From Pacificibacter marinus (lineage in GTDB: Bacteria > Pseudomonadota > Alphaproteobacteria > Rhodobacterales > Rhodobacteraceae): a stretch of 64,000 bases of DNA. The notes beneath the pieces are model-generated. The model was not told the origin of the DNA, did no database searches, and was given only the letters and a program-made list of their open reading frames with translations. Shown piece after piece: positions 8,366 through 16,264 of this stretch. How positions within the stretch are numbered: the first letter of the stretch is position 1; every line of letters starts with the position of its first letter. The position numbers were made by a program, and so were the translations under genes. The stretch lies in assembly GCF_018860665.1 (NCBI RefSeq), contig NZ_JAHKPK010000025.1, positions 100,279 to 164,278 on the forward strand, written 5' to 3'.

Positions 8366-8839
8366 TTACTCGTCTTTCAGCGTCATAAGGTAGGCGACCA
8401 CATCTTCGATCTGCTGCGCACTCAAAAGCGGTGGCAAATCTCCTGTTGCGGCTTTGCCTGTGTAGGCATCGCCCGGACGAATGTAGCCATTTGTTTTATA
8501 AAAAGCGGGCATGATTGTGCCCTCAAAGGTCATCTTGGCGTTGGCCACGATGCCCCTGACTTCAGCTTCTTCCCAACGCGATCCCACACCATCAAGCATG
8601 GGGCCGATTTCGCCGTGGAAAGAGATGTCGTCATAAGCCTCAGCCGCGTGACACGCCACGCAGTTGCCGAGACTTTTAGATGTCAAGATTTCGCGTCCCT
8701 TTTCAGCGTTGCCAGCAACACCAGTCAAAGAGTCTGCGATTGCGCCATCAACATAGGCAACGTCATTTGGCGTTACCTCTGCGAGTGCGGCACCAGCCGT
8801 TAGGCCAAGTACGACGAGTGTCGTTGCGATGCGTTTCAT
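8366..8839 (-). CDS. soxX: SoxX, monoheme cytochrome c subunit of SoxAX
   Basis: 157 residues: signal peptide (1-20), one heme site CVACH (60-64) and a likely axial methionine M110 in TIMPAFY. It transfers electrons released when SoxA attaches thiosulfate to SoxY. It is the first gene of the soxXYZABCD unit, with a GGGAGGAG site and a 147-bp control region upstream that contains a SoxR-type operator. Confidence 0.95.
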   Translation of the reverse strand: MKRIATTLVVLGLTAGAALAEVTPNDVAYVDGAIADSLTGVAGNAEKGREILTSKSLGNCVACHAAEAYDDISFHGEIGPMLDGVGSRWEEAEVRGIVANAKMTFEGTIMPAFYKTNGYIRPGDAYTGKAATGDLPPLLSAQQIEDVVAYLMTLKDE

Positions 8840-8908
8840 GTCTCCTCCCTAGAAAGACTTGTGTATTGTCAGATACCGTAGACCAGCATTTCGCATTGGC
8901 GCAAGAAC

Positions 8909-8928
8909 AAATTCAAAAAACAGAATTT
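8909..8928. promoter_or_regulatory. Candidate SoxR operator in the soxW-soxX control region
   Basis: Inverted repeat AAATTC-N8-GAATTT (8909-8914 with 8923-8928). Its core fits ATTC-N8-GAAT, the motif I recall for the persulfide-responsive ArsR-type repressor SqrR and relatives. On the minus strand it overlaps or follows the AT-rich -10-like ATTAAAAT, where a repressor would block soxX transcription. The window encodes a SoxR of this family at 11457-11822. Confidence 0.6.
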
Positions 8929-8986
8929 TAATATTTGTAAAAGCGATCAAATCGCAAAACGGACGAAGGATGTTATCTTATTAGAA

Positions 8987-9592
8987 TCATTGAGCGTCAA
9001 GGCGCAGTGTACCTGCCTTTTGCTGCTGTGCCACGCGGTCTGCATGATATTTTTGAAAGGGCACATCGGTGTCATAGCCCTGCTCAAGCACCCAAGCCAT
9101 CATATTATAGGTGGTCATACGGCCAAAAGCGCCGGGCACAGTGGACACAGCCGCCTCAGGCGCGCTTAACCCCTTAGGGACCTCTTGGGGAAAGAAAAAG
9201 GTCGTGGGCGTAAACAAAGCCCGCCATTTTTGCACCATGTCCTTTTCGGACAAGACCTCCCCATCGAAATCAGTCACCTCTACGTCGCCAAACATGTTGA
9301 TCTGAACGACAAAGAAATTGTCCTCGATCATTTGCGTCACTTCCGGATCGGGAAACACCTCTTCGTGCATTTTGGTGCAATAGATGCAGCCACGCTGCTC
9401 GATCATCACCATCAAGCGCTTGCCCTCGGCTGTGGCCTCTTCCAAATCTTCACGCAGGTCTTTGAACGTTTCGCGCAGCCATGGCGCTTTGTGCAAACCG
9501 TCATCCCCCAATACGGCGGCAAAAGCTGGGGTTAATGTGCAGGCAAAACCAAGCGCGAGCGCGCCAAAGGTGCGACGTGAGATATGAAACAT
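8987..9592 (-). CDS. soxW: SoxW, periplasmic thioredoxin-like protein
   Basis: 201 residues with an N-terminal export signal (about 1-26). A thioredoxin fold follows, with the redox pair C69-IY-C72 in QRGCIYCTKM and a cis-proline region FTPTTFFF. In Paracoccus-type sox loci SoxW is reduced by the membrane protein SoxV and takes part in keeping SoxYZ in an active thiol state. The start lies 1 bp after the soxV stop, so the two are translationally coupled. The 147-bp gap before soxX suggests a separate promoter for the structural operon. Confidence 0.88.
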   Translation of the reverse strand: MFHISRRTFGALALGFACTLTPAFAAVLGDDGLHKAPWLRETFKDLREDLEEATAEGKRLMVMIEQRGCIYCTKMHEEVFPDPEVTQMIEDNFFVVQINMFGDVEVTDFDGEVLSEKDMVQKWRALFTPTTFFFPQEVPKGLSAPEAAVSTVPGAFGRMTTYNMMAWVLEQGYDTDVPFQKYHADRVAQQQKAGTLRLDAQ

Positions 9593-9593
9593 T

Positions 9594-10349
9594 TTATAGG
9601 CTCCCAGTTGATCCGATTTTGGTGAAGGCCGGAAAGGTTTCCAACATCCAAGCCGCGATCATATTGACAGAATTGGTTAGAATAAGAATGGCGAAGACAA
9701 TCAAAAATGCCCCCATGAGTTTTTCAACCTTGGGCAAATGACGTCTGAATTTAGCCGCGAATTTCAAAAATGGCTTGATAAACACAGCCGCCACAACAAA
9801 CGGCAGGGTCATCCCGACGCCGAAAACCAGCATCATGATCAAGCCCTTCACAGCGGTTTCTTCAACCGAAGCGGTAAAGACCACCGCCGTCAAAACACCG
9901 CCCACGCAAGGCGTCCAGCCCGCAGCAAAGGCCAGCCCGACAACGTAAGAGCCAAACACGCTCATGTTCGAGGTATCGCCCGCATCCATCTGGAACTGGC
10001 GATTTAAAATGCCAATTCGAATAACACCTAAGAAATGCAGCCCCATGACAAACACGATGCCACTGGCGAGGATGCGAAACAGATCTTGTTGGCCGCGAAA
10101 CACCTGCGAAAAGGAAAACGCGGCAGCACCAAGAGCGACAAAAACCGTGATAATACCAAGCGAAAACATGATAGATGATATGACAGCACGCTTGCGCAGG
10201 CCTGGCGCCAATTGACCATCCTCAGAGATTTCTCCCATCGATGTACCCGCCATATAGGACAGGTAAAACGGCACGATGGGCAGAATGCAGGGCGAAAAAA
10301 ACACAATCAGCCCCCCTAGAAAAGCGGAGACCACCGTCACATCTAACAT
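9594..10349 (-). CDS. soxV: SoxV, CcdA/DsbD-family thiol-electron transporter
   Basis: 251 residues with six predicted membrane segments. The redox cysteines are C21 in FFSPCILPIVPFYL and C148 in AAGWTPCVGG, both hallmark positions of the CcdA family. It carries reducing equivalents from cytoplasmic thioredoxin across the inner membrane to periplasmic SoxW and so to SoxYZ. It is divergent from soxS, and GAGGGAGGA precedes the ATG. A ccdA annotation would also fit by family, but the context decides for soxV. Confidence 0.92.
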   Translation of the reverse strand: MLDVTVVSAFLGGLIVFFSPCILPIVPFYLSYMAGTSMGEISEDGQLAPGLRKRAVISSIMFSLGIITVFVALGAAAFSFSQVFRGQQDLFRILASGIVFVMGLHFLGVIRIGILNRQFQMDAGDTSNMSVFGSYVVGLAFAAGWTPCVGGVLTAVVFTASVEETAVKGLIMMLVFGVGMTLPFVVAAVFIKPFLKFAAKFRRHLPKVEKLMGAFLIVFAILILTNSVNMIAAWMLETFPAFTKIGSTGSL

Positions 10350-10408
10350 ATTATTCCTCCCTCGGCCTTACCTGCGCGAGGTGTTTTGCGCAGTGAAAAC
10401 CTTGTGTT

Positions 10409-10429
10409 ATTCACATATTCAAATTATGT
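10409..10429. promoter_or_regulatory. Imperfect SoxR-type site and dyad in the soxV-soxS control region
   Basis: ATTC-N8-AAAT (10409-10424), one base from ATTC-N8-GAAT, overlaps the dyad ACATA-N7-TATGT (10413-10429). It lies midway between the divergent soxV and soxS starts, where SoxR is expected to act. Weaker than the soxW-soxX site. Confidence 0.4.
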
Positions 10430-10492
10430 TGATTGTTAAGCAGACGTCAACAAACATTCTTTGCAATCAAATCCAGTGGTCTCGACATCCTT

Positions 10493-10915
10493 ATGCAAAC
10501 ACGTCGTTTCATTCTAGCCCGTTTTTTGTGCATCCCCCTTGTGATGTTCTTTGGCGCAGCTGCCGCAGATCAAGCCGAGAAAATGGCCCCCCTTTCAAAA
10601 ACCAGTACGCAGCTGATCATGGTGGAACAGGACGGATGCATCTATTGCGCGCGCTGGAATGCAGAAATCTCTGACATCTATCCCAAAACGCCAGAGGGCA
10701 AATTTGCCCCGCTGCGCCGCATGGATCTGCGCGCCGAGCCTCCAAAAGACATCACATTCAAAGGGCCACTCGCGATCACGCCCACATTTGTTTTGGTCGA
10801 AAACGGTGTCGAACAAGCACGGATCGAGGGCTACGGCGGCGATGAAATGTTTTGGGCGATGCTGACTGTGACGTTGCAAAACCACAGCGACTTCGGCGAG
10901 GAAGCCACTGAATAA
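10493..10915 (+). CDS. soxS: SoxS, periplasmic thioredoxin-like protein
   Basis: 140 residues from the ATG at 10493; the upstream TTG/ATG frame from 10433 would run through the control region. An export signal (about 1-25, RRFILARFL...) precedes a thioredoxin-like domain with the redox pair C49-IY-C52 in EQDGCIYCARW and ITPTFVLVENG. In Paracoccus pantotrophus SoxS reactivates the SoxYZ carrier and is needed for full expression of the sox genes. It opens the rightward unit soxS-hbpS-soxR-soxT. Confidence 0.87.
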   Translation: MQTRRFILARFLCIPLVMFFGAAAADQAEKMAPLSKTSTQLIMVEQDGCIYCARWNAEISDIYPKTPEGKFAPLRRMDLRAEPPKDITFKGPLAITPTFVLVENGVEQARIEGYGGDEMFWAMLTVTLQNHSDFGEEATE

Positions 10916-10946
10916 AAATAGAAATAATAAACGGGAGGACACTGAT

Positions 10947-11438
10947 ATGAAACGCATTTTCACCGCCTTTGCCCTAATGACTGCGACGGCATACCCAAGC
11001 TTTGCCCAAGACGATGACGCCTTTGTCACCTTCAAAGTGCTCAAACCCGAAGTGGCCCGCGTGGCCGCGATGGAAAGCTGCCGCGAACAGGGCTATCAGG
11101 TCGGCGTTATGGTTGTTGACCGCTTTGGTATCCCGCAAGTGTATCTGCGCGACCGCTATGCAGGTTTGCACGTGTTCGAGACCGCGCGCCGCAAAGCTTG
11201 GACGGCCGTGTCTTTTCGCACCTCGACATTAGACCTTGCCACCATCACGGCCCCAGGCGAGATGATGGCGGGCATCCGCGAACTGTCAGAACCCCTCGCG
11301 CTTGGTGGCGGGCTGATGATCGAAGCCGCGGGTTCTATTGTCGCGGGTATTGGTGTATCAGGGGCACCAGGGCCGGATATTGACGAGCGCTGTGCTCAAG
11401 ACGGGATTGATGCGATATTGGATGATATCGCGTTTTAA
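10947..11438 (+). CDS. GlcG/HbpS-family heme-binding-like periplasmic protein
   Basis: 163 residues: signal peptide (about 1-20, ending SFA) and a GlcG/HbpS domain with VGVMVVDRFGIPQVYLRD, a conserved basic ARRKAWTA helix, ALGGGLMI and IVAGIGVSGAPGPDIDE near the C-terminus. HbpS binds heme and senses redox stress in Streptomyces; the role in a sox locus is not known to me. It sits between soxS and soxR (31 and 18 bp gaps) and follows a strong GGGAGGA site, so it is surely co-expressed with them. The C-terminal cysteine in DERCAQDGID is typical of the family. Confidence 0.8.
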   Translation: MKRIFTAFALMTATAYPSFAQDDDAFVTFKVLKPEVARVAAMESCREQGYQVGVMVVDRFGIPQVYLRDRYAGLHVFETARRKAWTAVSFRTSTLDLATITAPGEMMAGIRELSEPLALGGGLMIEAAGSIVAGIGVSGAPGPDIDERCAQDGIDAILDDIAF

Positions 11439-11456
11439 CAATAAGGGACTGGGGCG

Positions 11457-11822
11457 ATGACCTCTTCTTTGCCAGTGTTTTCGGACGATCTATCTGACGC
11501 AGAACTCGACAAAATGATGTCGAGTGCCTGTGACGCTTCAAACTTGCTCAAAGCGCTGTCTCACGAGGGGCGCTTGATGATTTTGTGTCACCTCGTCACG
11601 GGGGAAAAATCGGTCACAGAGTTGGAAGACCTGCTATCTGCCCGCCAAGCTGCCGTCAGCCAACAACTGGCAAGGCTACGCCTTGAAGGGCTTGTGACCC
11701 CACGGCGCGACGGCAAAGCAATTTATTATTCCTTGACCGATGATCGCCCCAAACGCATCCTTGAAGTTATCTACGACCTGTTTTGTGGCGCAGATAACGG
11801 TGCGGAAAAGCGCGGCAACTAG
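11457..11822 (+). CDS. soxR: SoxR, ArsR-family thiol-responsive repressor
   Basis: 121 residues with an ArsR winged helix-turn-helix (about 28-95; ARQAAVSQQLARLR is the recognition helix). Cysteines are C25, C44 in LMILCHL and C110 in YDLFCGAD. The C44/C110 pair matches the positions of the dithiol of SqrR/BigR, where polysulfide crosslinking releases DNA (established for those relatives). Metal-site residues of ArsR or SmtB are absent. It probably represses soxV, soxS and soxX; candidate operators lie at 8909-8928 and 10409-10429. Confidence 0.9.
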   Translation: MTSSLPVFSDDLSDAELDKMMSSACDASNLLKALSHEGRLMILCHLVTGEKSVTELEDLLSARQAAVSQQLARLRLEGLVTPRRDGKAIYYSLTDDRPKRILEVIYDLFCGADNGAEKRGN

Positions 11823-11852
11823 CCCCGCCTCTCCCACCGATAGGGAGGACAT

Positions 11853-12902
11853 ATGCTTGATATTTTAAGTCCGGGCGCATTGGCGGCCCTGATCGGCTGT
11901 GCTGGAGGCATTGGACTTGGCTTGGCTGCGCGGCTTGGGCGTTTTTGCTCTATGGGTGCAATTGAGGATGCCTTATACCAAGGCTCATATATCCGTGCGC
12001 GCCAATGGGGTGTGGCGATTGGCGTGGCAATCATCGGTGTATTCACTCTTATCGGGCTTTCTGGCTTTGACCCAACGGCGTCCCATTTCTTAGCATTGCG
12101 ATGGTCCCCTGCGGCGTCCATTCTGGGCGGGTTGATGTTCGGATACGGCATGGCCTTGGCCGGCAACTGCGGCTTTGGGGCATTGGCGCGCCTTGGCGGC
12201 GGCGACCTGCGCAATTTCGTCATCGTGATCGTCATGGGGCTGTTCAGTTATATGGCGTTGAACGGGCCACTGGCAGAGCTGCGCGTTGTTTTATTTCCGC
12301 CTGCGCCCGCGCAAAACCCTGCTGGCATCGCGCATTGGCTCAATGGGTACGGCGTGCCTTTGGTGCCTGCAGGACTAAGCATCGGCCTTGCCGTTCTTAT
12401 CCTTGCGCTGAGTTCAAAATCGTTCGTGTCTGACCCAAAATCCATTCTGTGGGGCGGCATTGTTGGCTTGGCAATCACCTCTGGCTGGGCAGGCACTGCT
12501 TGGCTGTCACATCTTACGTTTGAGGCCGTCCCCCTTGCGTCCCATTCCTTTGCCGCGCCCATTGGCGATACGCTGTTTTTTCTGATGATGTCTTCGGCCA
12601 CGACGCCAAGCTTTGGTATTGGATCTGTGGCGGGTGTGTTGATCGGTGCGGCCATTGGGTCGCGGATCAAAGGTCATTTCAGATGGGAGGCCTGCGATGA
12701 TCCACGCGAATTGAAACGCCAAATTGGCGGGGCAGCTTTGATGGGTGTCGGCGCGGTTTTGGCCTTTGGTTGCACCATCGGGCAAGGCATTTCCGCCATG
12801 TCAGTGCTGGCCTTTTCGGCCCCCATCACAGTGGTGGCCATTATCGCTGGCGCCGCATTGGGCCTGCGACACCTGATTTACGGCTTTTCACCCGTCACCT
12901 GA
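11853..12902 (+). CDS. soxT: SoxT, YeeE/YedE-family sulfur-compound transporter
   Basis: 349 residues, about nine to ten membrane segments, in two YeeE/YedE (DUF395) repeats. Conserved cysteines occur in LGRFCSMGAIED, LAGNCGFGALARLGGG and AFGCTIGQGIS, corresponding to the thiosulfate-passing cysteines of the TsuA/YeeE family. SoxT proteins are encoded beside soxR and are proposed to import a sulfur compound for transport or for signalling to SoxR. It ends the rightward sox unit; its TGA abuts the stop of the convergent glycerate kinase gene with no terminator between. Confidence 0.85.
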   Translation: MLDILSPGALAALIGCAGGIGLGLAARLGRFCSMGAIEDALYQGSYIRARQWGVAIGVAIIGVFTLIGLSGFDPTASHFLALRWSPAASILGGLMFGYGMALAGNCGFGALARLGGGDLRNFVIVIVMGLFSYMALNGPLAELRVVLFPPAPAQNPAGIAHWLNGYGVPLVPAGLSIGLAVLILALSSKSFVSDPKSILWGGIVGLAITSGWAGTAWLSHLTFEAVPLASHSFAAPIGDTLFFLMMSSATTPSFGIGSVAGVLIGAAIGSRIKGHFRWEACDDPRELKRQIGGAALMGVGAVLAFGCTIGQGISAMSVLAFSAPITVVAIIAGAALGLRHLIYGFSPVT

Positions 12903-14159
12903 TCAACGCCGCATAAGCACCTGAAGATCAGCGACATTCGTGCCCGTCGCGCCGATTTTCAACAGATCTCCCGCCGCCTCAAGTCCGTGATAGCTGTCGT
13001 TGCGCGCCAAGATATCATTGAGGTCCACACCTGCCGATTTGAGGCGCGCAAGCGTTGATCCATCCACAAGACCGCCCGCCGCATCCGTTGGGCCATCGCG
13101 TCCATCGGTGCCTCCAGACAAGAACACATAGTCGTCAAGCCCACGTTCACCGGCAAGCTTTGCCACACGCAGCGCCAATTCCTGATTGCGTCCGCCAAGC
13201 CCTCGGCCAGCAAGTTTTACAGTAGTCTCGCCACCGAACAGAAATATGCCGGGCTCGCTGGCACAGTCTAAAATCACATGGGCTGCGGCGTCCACGTCAC
13301 CCTCAAGAGGCGTTGGAAACAGGTGAACCCCCTGCCCCACACCGCCGCAAGCACGCGCCATCGCCGCGACAGACCGCGCGTTCGATCCAATCAAAATGGT
13401 TTCACTATCAGGCAACGGTCCAAGGTCTGGCTCGACCTGCAATAAATGTTTGCGCACAGATTCAGGCAATCTGTTCCAAACCTGCAATGACTTCAAAGCT
13501 GCGACAGCATCCGCGCGCGTTCCAATAGGCGACACAGATGGGCCAGAGGCAATGGCACGCAAATCGTCATCCACCACATCGGACAGAACCAAAGTGGTGA
13601 CAAACGACGGGCTGGCCGCACGCAAAAGTCCGCCACCTTTAAGACGCGACAGCTGCTGGCGGATCAAATTCATCGTGACGATATCAGCCCCAGAGGCGAG
13701 CAAAAGCGCATTCACTGCGGCCTTGTCTTCTAGGTTGACCCCCATAACGGGCGCGGGCAGCAAAGCAGACCCACCGCCAGAAATCAAAGCGATAACATCG
13801 CCTTGGGCCATGCTCAGCACGCTCTCAACCCGCTGGGCGGCACGTGCACCTTCAACATCAGGGACAGGATGCGCGGCTCCACGGACTTCAGCGCCATCAA
13901 GGGGTTCCGCGTTCTCGTAATTGGTCACGACCAAAACAGTTTCAGCCTGGACATGTTTCATAGCAGCCTGCGCCATCGTGCGCGCAGCCTTACCAACGGC
14001 AACGATGGCAGGGCGTACAAAAGTACGGTTTTTCAAGGCCTCTTCGACAGCACTGGCCGGATCGGCTTCACCAACTCCCGCCATAAACACTTCAAAAGCA
14101 CGTTCGCGCATTTCGGAAAAATTCAAGGGCGTCGTCGGGGCGTTCATATCAATCTGCAT
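12903..14159 (-). CDS. Glycerate 2-kinase (MOFRL/TtuD family)
   Basis: 418 residues. The N-terminal DUF4147 domain (about 15-250) has VAVGKAA, LISGGGSALLPAP and LSRLKGGGL; the C-terminal MOFRL domain (about 300-410) has FGGETTVKL, GGRNQELAL and SGGTDGRDGPTDAAGG. The family phosphorylates D-glycerate to 2-phosphoglycerate with ATP; older annotations call it hydroxypyruvate reductase TtuD. ATG at 14147 is an alternative start. It converges end to end with soxT and is probably unrelated to sulfur oxidation. Confidence 0.88.
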   Translation of the reverse strand: MQIDMNAPTTPLNFSEMRERAFEVFMAGVGEADPASAVEEALKNRTFVRPAIVAVGKAARTMAQAAMKHVQAETVLVVTNYENAEPLDGAEVRGAAHPVPDVEGARAAQRVESVLSMAQGDVIALISGGGSALLPAPVMGVNLEDKAAVNALLLASGADIVTMNLIRQQLSRLKGGGLLRAASPSFVTTLVLSDVVDDDLRAIASGPSVSPIGTRADAVAALKSLQVWNRLPESVRKHLLQVEPDLGPLPDSETILIGSNARSVAAMARACGGVGQGVHLFPTPLEGDVDAAAHVILDCASEPGIFLFGGETTVKLAGRGLGGRNQELALRVAKLAGERGLDDYVFLSGGTDGRDGPTDAAGGLVDGSTLARLKSAGVDLNDILARNDSYHGLEAAGDLLKIGATGTNVADLQVLMRR

Positions 14160-14234
14160 ACTCTAATTATCACATGCAAGTGCACCCGCGTCCAGCAGCT
14201 TGCAATACGACGTGACACAGGCCAGTTTAAACCC

Positions 14235-14810
14235 ATGACACATGACATGAATGCACCACATCCCGCAGACCTTGCACAATTTTCAACCATTGCATGGTCC
14301 GCATTGGTCCCACAGATCGTCGCGGACAAGCGCAAAGCGCAAGTTGCGACACTGTCGACCGTCGGTCAAGGTGGTGCACCCGCAGCCCGCAGTGTCGTTT
14401 TGCGTGCCAGTGACAGGTCACGTGCATCTGTTGATATATTCACGGATGCCGCGACCCCAAAATGCGCTGAAATCACCAATGACCCCCGCGCGGCGCTCAC
14501 CCTTTGGCGTGAGGATTTACAACTACAATTGCGTCTGTCTGGCACGATCGAGATTGTTGAGGGGCTTGAGGCGCAAGCCGCATGGTCGGCCTTACCCGAT
14601 CTGGCCTTGCCCAACTATGGCGTGACCCCGCCCCCGGGATCAGACATTCCAACAGCCACATCCTATGCGCGCCAGCCTGATCAGGCTCGCTTCGCAATCC
14701 TACGTATGACCTTGTTCGACATGGATGTGGTGTCTTTGGCTGCGCCTGTTCATACCCGCGCATACTATGAGCGCCGCGATGGCTGGCGCGGTGTGTGGCG
14801 CGCGCCTTAA
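14235..14810 (+). CDS. Pyridoxamine 5'-phosphate oxidase-like flavin-binding protein
   Basis: 191 residues from ATG 14235; an ATG at 14247 is also possible and neither has a clear ribosome site. The split-barrel FMN-binding fold is indicated by STVGQGGAPAARSVVLR near the start (about 40-56), FTDAATPKCAEI, AALTLWRED and YARQPDQARFAILRMTLFDMDVV. It resembles the alphaproteobacterial pyridoxamine-phosphate-oxidase-like proteins rather than canonical PdxH, so substrate is uncertain. It is divergent from the glycerate kinase gene across 75 bp. Confidence 0.75.
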   Translation: MTHDMNAPHPADLAQFSTIAWSALVPQIVADKRKAQVATLSTVGQGGAPAARSVVLRASDRSRASVDIFTDAATPKCAEITNDPRAALTLWREDLQLQLRLSGTIEIVEGLEAQAAWSALPDLALPNYGVTPPPGSDIPTATSYARQPDQARFAILRMTLFDMDVVSLAAPVHTRAYYERRDGWRGVWRAP

Positions 14811-14973
14811 GCCTGCGCCGCATTCTCACCGCCAGCACACATCAATAAGCGCGCTTAGGCCAGCGTTACAATAACGGTTTGACTGACAAAATCTGCCCTG
14901 AATAAAGAACAAACATGTCTATTCGCATGATTGGTCAACTTAGAGGTAAATGAGGGGATAAGGCCATGCCTAA

Positions 14974-15028
14974 ACCTTTGTTATATCTCTTATTCATAAG
15001 AGCAAAGGTAATTTACTGGAAAGTAAAT
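14974..15028. repeat. Nested hairpins downstream of tRNA-Leu
   Basis: Two dyads: ATTTACT-GGAA-AGTAAAT (15011-15028, touching the tRNA 3' end) and a larger element with outer ACCTTTG/CAAAGGT (14974-14980, 15003-15009) around inner CTCTTAT/ATAAGAG. They are probably transcript-end structures for the minus-strand tRNA. Confidence 0.5.
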
Positions 15029-15114
15029 GGTGCGGTCGAGAAGACTCGAACTTCCACGGGTGTTACCCCACAGCGACCTCAACGCTGCGCGTCTACCAAT
15101 TCCGCCACGACCGC
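15028..15114 (-). tRNA. tRNA-Leu (anticodon GAG)
   Basis: Read on the minus strand: acceptor arm GCGGTCG/CGACCGC, D-arm with GGTAGACG, anticodon stem CAGCG/CGCTG around loop TTGAGGT (anticodon GAG), a variable arm of class II length, T-arm GTTCGAGTC, discriminator A and encoded CCA. About 87 nt including CCA. It reads the CUC/CUU leucine codons. Confidence 0.97.
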
Positions 15115-15447
15115 ACAGTCTTGACTTGGTGAGGCGTATCTAACGAAGGTGCGGATGGATGGAAAGGCCAAAAATGATCTTTGTAGGAAAAAAATGACAA
15201 GCCAATGACGCCACCAAATGTCATCGTCTTTTCGACCTGATGTGGATTTAGGCAAACCCTTTTGGGTCGAAGTGTTTGGGCGCAAGAGATTGAGCTCCAT
15301 TGCCTGCGGACCCGAATGAATGAGCATTGCAGCCGAGAAACGTGCTGGCGCGAAAGCTGCGATCAAAATTTCGGATGGGCGTGACATTCCAATGCCAAGC
15401 ACCTATGTCCCTGTGCTCAAGGAGGCAGGGTTTTGCCCTGATACACT
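15115..15447. other. Intergenic region between tRNA-Leu and lipB
   Basis: 333 bp. It should hold the tRNA-Leu promoter at its left end and the lipB promoter at its right, but no consensus box stands out. A 52-codon plus-strand frame (15320-15478) runs into lipB; it has no recognised family. Confidence 0.5.
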
Positions 15448-16113
15448 ATGGTTGAATGGAAAATCTCAGACGGCTTGACCGATTACGACACGGCGCTGGC
15501 CGCTATGGAAGCGCGTGCGGATGCGATTGCCAAGGGTGAAGAGGATGAGCTGATATGGTTGGTCGAACACCCGCCTTTGTACACAGCCGGCACATCCGCC
15601 AAGATCGAAGATCTCGTGCAACCAGATCGCTTCCCTGTTTATAACACGCGGCGCGGCGGGCAATATACCTATCACGGGCCTGGGCAACGGGTCGCATACG
15701 CTATGCTTGACCTGAACAAACGCGGGCGCGATGTGCGCAAATTTGTACATGACATGGAAACATGGGTGATCGCGGCCTTGGCGGAATTCAATATCAAAGG
15801 TGAAATTCGTGAGGGGCGTGTCGGCGTTTGGGTTGAACGCGACGACAAACCGCTGACCGTGACGGGCAAGAAGGCCGAAGACAAAGTGGCCGCAATCGGG
15901 TTGCGCATTCGAAAATGGGTGTCATTTCATGGATTGTCGATCAACGTCGAGCCGGACCTGTCGCATTTCGATGGCATCGTGCCTTGTGGCATCACAGAAT
16001 ATGGCGTGACGTCTTTGGTGGATTTGGGCCTGCCGGTCACCATGGATGATGTGGATATAGCCTTGCGTCGTGCCTTTGACGATGTGTTCGGAGATGCGCC
16101 AGACCCGCAGTAA
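15448..16113 (+). CDS. lipB: Octanoyl-[acyl carrier protein]:protein N-octanoyltransferase
   Basis: 221 residues, the usual LipB length. Motifs: [13 protein letters not shown] (about 68-80), the catalytic lysine K146 in [10 protein letters not shown] and the catalytic cysteine C180 in [14 protein letters not shown]. LipB moves octanoate from acyl carrier protein to lipoyl domains of pyruvate and 2-oxoglutarate dehydrogenases, the first step of protein lipoylation. It acts in the cytoplasm. The spacing from the nearest AGGAGG is too long (about 24 nt), so ribosome recruitment is unclear, but the N-terminus fits the family. Confidence 0.95.
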   Translation: MVEWKISDGLTDYDTALAAMEARADAIAKGEEDELIWLVEHPPLYTAGTSAKIEDLVQPDRFPVYNTRRGGQYTYHGPGQRVAYAMLDLNKRGRDVRKFVHDMETWVIAALAEFNIKGEIREGRVGVWVERDDKPLTVTGKKAEDKVAAIGLRIRKWVSFHGLSINVEPDLSHFDGIVPCGITEYGVTSLVDLGLPVTMDDVDIALRRAFDDVFGDAPDPQ

Positions 16114-16264
16114 AAACCGAAAAAAGCCGCGCTATCGTATCGCTTATTCACAAATAATGCCCAAGAACGGCGCCAAACGCGCCCTGCGACAATCTCGAAC
16201 TCGCATCTTAAGATACAAGCGCTATTGTCTATACAACCGTAAACGACTCACGTTGGAGATTCCG

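Noticed and set aside
15079-15402. 107-codon minus-strand frame
   Set aside because: It overlaps the tRNA-Leu gene and has no family signature.
15320-15478. 52-codon plus-strand frame running into lipB
   Set aside because: No recognised family, a poor ribosome site and overlap with the well-supported lipB start.
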